DNA of 64,000 bases, taken from NCBI GenBank assembly GCA_002711995.1, contig PASN01000010.1, forward strand, positions 70,485 through 134,484. The letters are read 5' to 3'. The DNA comes from Halobacteriovoraceae bacterium (GTDB lineage Bacteria > Bdellovibrionota > Bacteriovoracia > Bacteriovoracales > Bacteriovoracaceae). How positions within the stretch are numbered: position 1 is the first letter of the stretch; each line of letters opens with the position of its first letter. The notes below the pieces were generated by a model, which worked only from the letters and a program-made list of their open reading frames with translations, searched no databases and was not told where the DNA came from. This document shows, in pieces, positions 60,562-64,000 of the stretch. Both the position numbers and the translations under genes were made by a program.

Positions 60562-61578
60562 ATGAAATTATTAGTAGCACTTTTGGCCTGCGGAGTTGCA
60601 TTCACAGGCTGTAACCAATCAGACGGAAACAGCAGCAAGAAATCAAGCGTGGTAAATGAAACAAACGCAAGCAACTACATGGACGCCATGGAGTTTTTAA
60701 GAGCTAAAAAAGAGTACACCAAGCTTGTAGAAATCATCGAGGCCAACGGCCTTCAAGATGAATTCATGAAGGAAGAAGAGTCAACAGTATTTGCTCCAAC
60801 CAACAAAGGGTTTGAGTCCATGAGTGACGCTTCTTTTGATCAGCTTCTTAAGAACAAAGAAATTGCTGAAAAAATTATTCGTCATCACATCGTTAGCGGA
60901 AAGCTTTCAAATGCTGACCTAAAAGCTAAAGACGAAGTTGTTACAAAACTTGGTGAAACTGTGGCAGTTAAAAAGACAAACTTTGGAGGCCTTGCCGAGG
61001 CAGACGTGGTTAGTCCAAACAATGGCTACAAGTATGGTTACGTTCACGGAATCAACAGAGTACTAATGCCTCTTGGTGAAACTAAAGGCGAAACCAAAGG
61101 TGACGAGAAGTTCCCTGATGAAAAAGCACCTCAAGAGCAGCAACAAGAGCAAGGTAAAATTCCTGACGAGCAACAACAAGAGCAGCAGCAAGAGCAGGGC
61201 AAAGAGACAAAAGGTGATGAAAAATTCCCTGATGAAAAAGCGCCTCAAGAGCAGCAACAAGAGCAAGGTAAAATTCCTGACGAGCAACAACAAGAGCAGC
61301 AGCAAGAGCAAGGCAAAGAAACTAAAGGTGACGAGAAGTTCCCTGATGAAAAAGCGCCTCAAGAACAGCAACAAGAGCAAGGTAAAATACCTGACGAGCA
61401 ACAACAAGAGCAACAACAGGAACAAGGTAAAGAAACAAAAGGTCAAGAGACTAAAGGTGACGAGAAGTTCCCTGATGAAAAAGCTCCTCAAGAGCAACAG
61501 CAAGAACAAGGAAAAATTCCTGACGAGCAACAACAAGAACAGCAACAAGAACAAGGCCAAGAGCAACAACAAGGTTAA
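60562..61578 (+). CDS. FAS1-domain lipoprotein with Gln/Glu-rich tandem repeats
   Basis: A 338-residue lipoprotein with probable lipobox FTGC (Cys17). A fasciclin (FAS1) domain covers about 38-170, with the H1 block TVFAPTNKGF (76-85) and the H2-like VHGINRVLMP (161-170). Residues 172-338 are four copies of a 38-residue unit containing GDEKFPDEKAP, QEQQQEQGKIPDE and QQQEQQQEQGKETK. The copies are almost identical in peptide, with a 5-residue insert (GQETK) before the last. FAS1 domains act in adhesion; the tail probably projects from the surface. CAGGAGGAAAC before the ATG is a strong ribosome site. Confidence 0.85.
   Translation: MKLLVALLACGVAFTGCNQSDGNSSKKSSVVNETNASNYMDAMEFLRAKKEYTKLVEIIEANGLQDEFMKEEESTVFAPTNKGFESMSDASFDQLLKNKEIAEKIIRHHIVSGKLSNADLKAKDEVVTKLGETVAVKKTNFGGLAEADVVSPNNGYKYGYVHGINRVLMPLGETKGETKGDEKFPDEKAPQEQQQEQGKIPDEQQQEQQQEQGKETKGDEKFPDEKAPQEQQQEQGKIPDEQQQEQQQEQGKETKGDEKFPDEKAPQEQQQEQGKIPDEQQQEQQQEQGKETKGQETKGDEKFPDEKAPQEQQQEQGKIPDEQQQEQQQEQGQEQQQG
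61099..61566 (+). repeat. Four tandem 114-bp coding repeats in the FAS1 lipoprotein
   Basis: Units begin at about 61101, 61215, 61329 and 61458 (114, 114 and 129 bases apart; the last gap carries 15 extra bases). Copies differ only at synonymous positions in the stretches I compared (for example GAC/GAT, GAG/GAA, GCA/GCG, CAG/CAA), while the peptide stays the same. Confidence 0.85.
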
Positions 61579-61605
61579 TCCTACCCTTTAAAATGACTGT
61601 TCACA

Positions 61606-61632
61606 GGGGGGATCTTCGGGTCTCCCCTTTTT
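61606..61632 (+). terminator. Terminator with C(UUCG)G tetraloop after the FAS1 lipoprotein
   Basis: Stem GGGGGGATC / GGTCTCCCC (9 pairs with G-T wobbles) capped by TTCG and followed by five T. The C(UUCG)G tetraloop is exceptionally stable. Confidence 0.92.
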
Positions 61633-61785
61633 CATTTAACCTTTAACTTTATTGCCAATATTTAAAGTCGAACTCAAAAAGGGAATTTTTCCTAATTCTT
61701 AAGAAATTTCGTTTAACCGGTCAATTTAATTGCGTTATGAAATATAAGGTAATGGCCTTTGATAAAAAGCTCGATACTGTAGATT

Positions 61786-63213
61786 ATGAAAATCTTTTAC
61801 TTGTTTTAAGTGTGTTTTTACAATCTGCTTGTGGTGTGAAGGGAAAACTAGATTCTTTGGACTCAAAAGGAACCAGTTATCTTGTAGCGAAGTTTGAAGA
61901 CAGTTCTAAATCCTTTATGAGTGCTCAGGTTGATTGAGATAAAAAGCTTATCTATGCGGGTTCAGGTTTATCCAGTGAATGCGTTAACATAATATCCTTT
62001 GATGATATAAATAACATAAGAATAGTTGGCGAAGTAACAAGCACATCTATATGGACATTCCAGAAACGTAAAGCTTTATGATAATAATTCCAAACTGCTT
62101 GTCTCCACTAACAAATTTCCTAGGTGCCACTCCGGAAGACCCAACCAGTTGGAACCCAACATTCGCAAACTTTCTTGCTTCAGGGGGATCTTATGCTCGA
62201 GGCATACAACAGGCAGTTACCCACGGTGCCACCACTCAGATTTATTTTTCAACCCATACTGGTTGGTTCCATGTTGAAATCGATGAAAACAATAACACCT
62301 TTACGGAGCAAGCTAAAAACACAGCGCACACATACAACAATTCAAGCTTATTCTTATTGAATGACAATTTGGTCTTATCCCAAATGTACTCAAGTTCAAC
62401 CGAACACTTGAATGTATAGGAGCTTGGTGACGGAAGCACCTCCGCAACATTAAATGGCGTAATCCCTAAAGCTTATGGAGGCAATAACCTTGTCTGGACC
62501 ACATTCAGCTCCAGCGACGGAACAAAGCATGGTGTAATGTGGAACAACGTCGCCTTTATTGACACCTCTGGCCTCACACCTAAAGTAACATCAAGAAAGA
62601 TGATTCCGTCCGACATTTATAGAGCGTCAAAATACGTCCAACATAATGGTCGTGAATATGTTTATGTTGTTACAGGCAATCACTACCTTGATGTTTACGA
62701 TATAACCGACATTTCCTCCCCCCCACCCTTAAGTATAGAAATAAAATCGTGGAGCTTGGCGCGAATGAGTCCTACGGAGTGGATGTGAACATGGATCAAA
62801 ACCTGGTTGTAATTGGAACCAACAAGGTAGTTGTTGTTTTAATTGATATAAGAGGGCTTAGCGCTCCCACAGTCCAAAACGCTTATATTCCTGAAATTAG
62901 CGCTATTGATTCCACCAGTGGCAACAACGAAGCTGATGGTTCATTGGATGTAACAGTTTCTCTAGACAAGGCCTCAACCGCCCCAGTCTCAGTTGATTGG
63001 ACAACAGTGGATGGTACGGCCACTGCGCCTAGTGACTACACAACAAGTACTGGCAGCCTAACCTTCGCTCCGGGGGAGATATCCAAAACTATATCCATTT
63101 CAATTGTAAACGATGGGACAGGGGAAGGCCTTGAATCCTTTGACATAGCTCTTTCAAGTCCAGACCATGGAGTTATTGTGAAAGAAGTTGCGAATGTATC
63201 ATTCTCAAACTAG
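61786..63213 (+). pseudogene. Decayed LVIVD/Calx-beta surface lipoprotein gene
   Basis: Fragments in all three frames form one broken gene. After ATG 61786 the frame is lost at once; a one-base change (an extra A) would give MKNLLLVLSVFLQSACG, a lipoprotein signal. Then come LVIVD-like beta-propeller pieces (DKKLIYAGSGLSSECVN; REYVYVVTGNHYLDVYDITDIS), and at the end a Calx-beta domain (SVDWTTVDGTATAPSDYTT, ISISIVNDGTGEGLESFDIAL, about 62930-63200). In-frame stops occur at 61935 (TGA) and 62417 (TAG). Frames change near 62070-62125 twice and near a run of seven C (about 62717-62724). The number of faults is too high for sequencing error alone. Confidence 0.8.
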
Positions 63214-64000
63214 ACATCGTCAAGATCAACACTCTTTTCAATATTTCCCTTAAGCGGCTCTACCACCGCACTTTTTAAGAGAGTCTCAAATAGAGTCCAA
63301 AATTCCCATTTAATATCATCAACTTTTCCAGAGAAAGGAATTTTTCCAGCAACCTTGTCATCGTCGTCTTTTCTGTTAAACAGCCTAAGACCTAAGTCCA
63401 TCATATTCTCTTTAAGGTTTTTAAAAAATCCTTGACCCTCCTGCCATCCCTTTATCATCTCAGCGTCTTCAGTAACAAATTTCACATAGCCTTCCACTAT
63501 ATCACCTTTGACTGCAGACTCCAGGTATACACTAAGTTTTCCGCTAGTCGCATCAACTCCTCCAAATTCTTTCAAATAAGGATTTAGTTTAACGATTGAG
63601 ACATTCTCAACTTTAAGGTCGATATCAAGCACTTTTGGAATATGAAACGGATTCACATTCCCTTTAAGAGAAACCGTGCCGCCAAAAACCTCTCCTTTTG
63701 CGCTAACGCTCGCGTATTTCTTTTCATTTCTTCCAGAAGGAAAGACTTCCAGGTTTTCAATTAGAATATCTTTGACAATCAATGGAACGGCGAGCTCATT
63801 TTCCTTTCTAAGGTCTCGCAATAGCAGTTCCACTTTGGTAACGAAAAGCTCCTTTATAATATTGTCTATTGGAGGGTGAATATTATCTATCTTAATCTTC
63901 TGCTCTGGCTCCTTTCTTTTCTCCTCTCCAGTAGTATCAATGACAGCACCTACATTTTCCACTCTTATCGAGTAATAGGCGTTGTCTTTAGAGTGGTCAA
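63210..64000 (-). CDS. AsmA/DUF748-like protein, C-terminal part
   Basis: The visible C-terminal 260 or so residues of a gene whose 5' part is off the window (the frame stays open to base 64000; GTG 63962 is not a likely start). Beta-rich with repeated strand patterns (VSAKGEVFGGTVSLKGNVNPF, LDIDLKVENVSIVKLNPYLKEFGGVDATSGKLSV) typical of the DUF748/AsmA-like group that bridges inner and outer membranes. The C-terminal segment (IPFSGKVDDIKWEFWTLFETLLKSAVVEPLKGNI) matches the usual DUF748 ending. Its stop shares four bases with the end of the Calx-beta pseudogene. Confidence 0.7.
   Translation of the reverse strand, partial: DHSKDNAYYSIRVENVGAVIDTTGEEKRKEPEQKIKIDNIHPPIDNIIKELFVTKVELLLRDLRKENELAVPLIVKDILIENLEVFPSGRNEKKYASVSAKGEVFGGTVSLKGNVNPFHIPKVLDIDLKVENVSIVKLNPYLKEFGGVDATSGKLSVYLESAVKGDIVEGYVKFVTEDAEMIKGWQEGQGFFKNLKENMMDLGLRLFNRKDDDDKVAGKIPFSGKVDDIKWEFWTLFETLLKSAVVEPLKGNIEKSVDLDDV

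Noticed and set aside
61099-61566. Regular repeats that could suggest a CRISPR array
   Set aside because: The unit is 114 bases, fully coding, and has no short repeat with unrelated spacers; no cas genes nearby.
61063-61572. Long minus-strand frame with a very Leu-rich hydrophobic translation
   Set aside because: It is the reverse complement of the Gln/Glu repeat array of the FAS1 lipoprotein; CAG/GAG codons read backwards give Leu codons. No ribosome site and no independent evidence.
61073-61591. Second plus-strand frame, Lys/Ser/Asn-rich, inside the FAS1 lipoprotein gene
   Set aside because: An alternative frame of the same low-complexity repeat; kept open by composition, not by selection, and lacking a ribosome site.
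1-64000. tRNA, rRNA, insertion sequences, prophage or integron parts
   Set aside because: I found no cloverleaf-like segment, transposase, integrase or terminal inverted repeats while reading both strands; small structured RNAs cannot be excluded by eye.

Overview
The window is an AT-rich, densely packed stretch of a Gram-negative chromosome. It has many lipoproteins, small exported proteins, outer-membrane beta-barrels, a TamA/TamB pair, a complete menaquinone pathway and a TIGR02147-family protein, a family typical of Bdellovibrio-like bacteria. Together these suggest Bdellovibrionota (a Bacteriovorax/Halobacteriovorax-like lineage). This is inference from gene content; the window has no rRNA, tRNA or phage marker that would settle it.

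Layout. 1-1550: the end of a DnaE-type DNA polymerase III alpha gene and a short-chain dehydrogenase. 1593-6508: small exported/unknown genes, a beta-barrel protein and a glycogen-debranching-like enzyme coupled to a GT4 glycosyltransferase. 6632-9012: a DUF2383 protein facing a soluble PAS/PAS/kinase/receiver hybrid. 9070-12314: proline operon proB-proA-proC with its own terminator. 12562-16988: BaiN/YhiN-type flavoprotein, cardiolipin synthase, ilvE, DUF3617 protein. 17076-24239: metallophosphoesterase with a membrane hairpin inside its catalytic domain, Gre-like factor, ABC-F ATPase, SH3/coiled-coil membrane protein, and a secreted protein with M14 carboxypeptidase-like residues. 24375-28952: tightly coupled operon of glutamine-synthetase-like ligase, iron alcohol dehydrogenase, PuuD-like amidase and aldehyde dehydrogenase, a likely gamma-glutamyl route for degrading an amine, possibly an amino alcohol. 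28896-36783: small genes, slyX, a HExxH protease under a TIGR02147 protein, rhomboid protease, Ca/Na antiporter, polyprenyl synthase, and a substrate-binding-protein/histidine kinase/receiver operon. 36893-46160: many small genes, a membrane hydrolase, saccharopine-dehydrogenase-like reductase, endo/exonuclease/phosphatase, a thioredoxin-DUF6952 pair resembling Bacteroidetes genes, UbiB-like kinase, ArfB and glyoxalase. 46168-50859: a secreted protein and tamB-tamA. 50976-52698: pcm plus a coupled unknown gene.

52695-60256 is menaquinone biosynthesis. menF-D-H-A-C-E on the minus strand all overlap their neighbours, and the divergent plus-strand pair is ubiE/menG-menB. The polyprenyl synthase at 33151 could supply the side chain. 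The right end has a FAS1 lipoprotein with four copies of a 38-residue Gln/Glu-rich repeat (60562), a decayed LVIVD/Calx-beta surface lipoprotein (61786-63213) and the end of an AsmA/DUF748-like gene running off the window.

Gene packing is extreme. Same-strand genes often overlap by 1-20 bases, and several convergent pairs share a 4-base stop-codon overlap. GTG or TTG starts are common and several are supported by AGGAGG-type ribosome sites.
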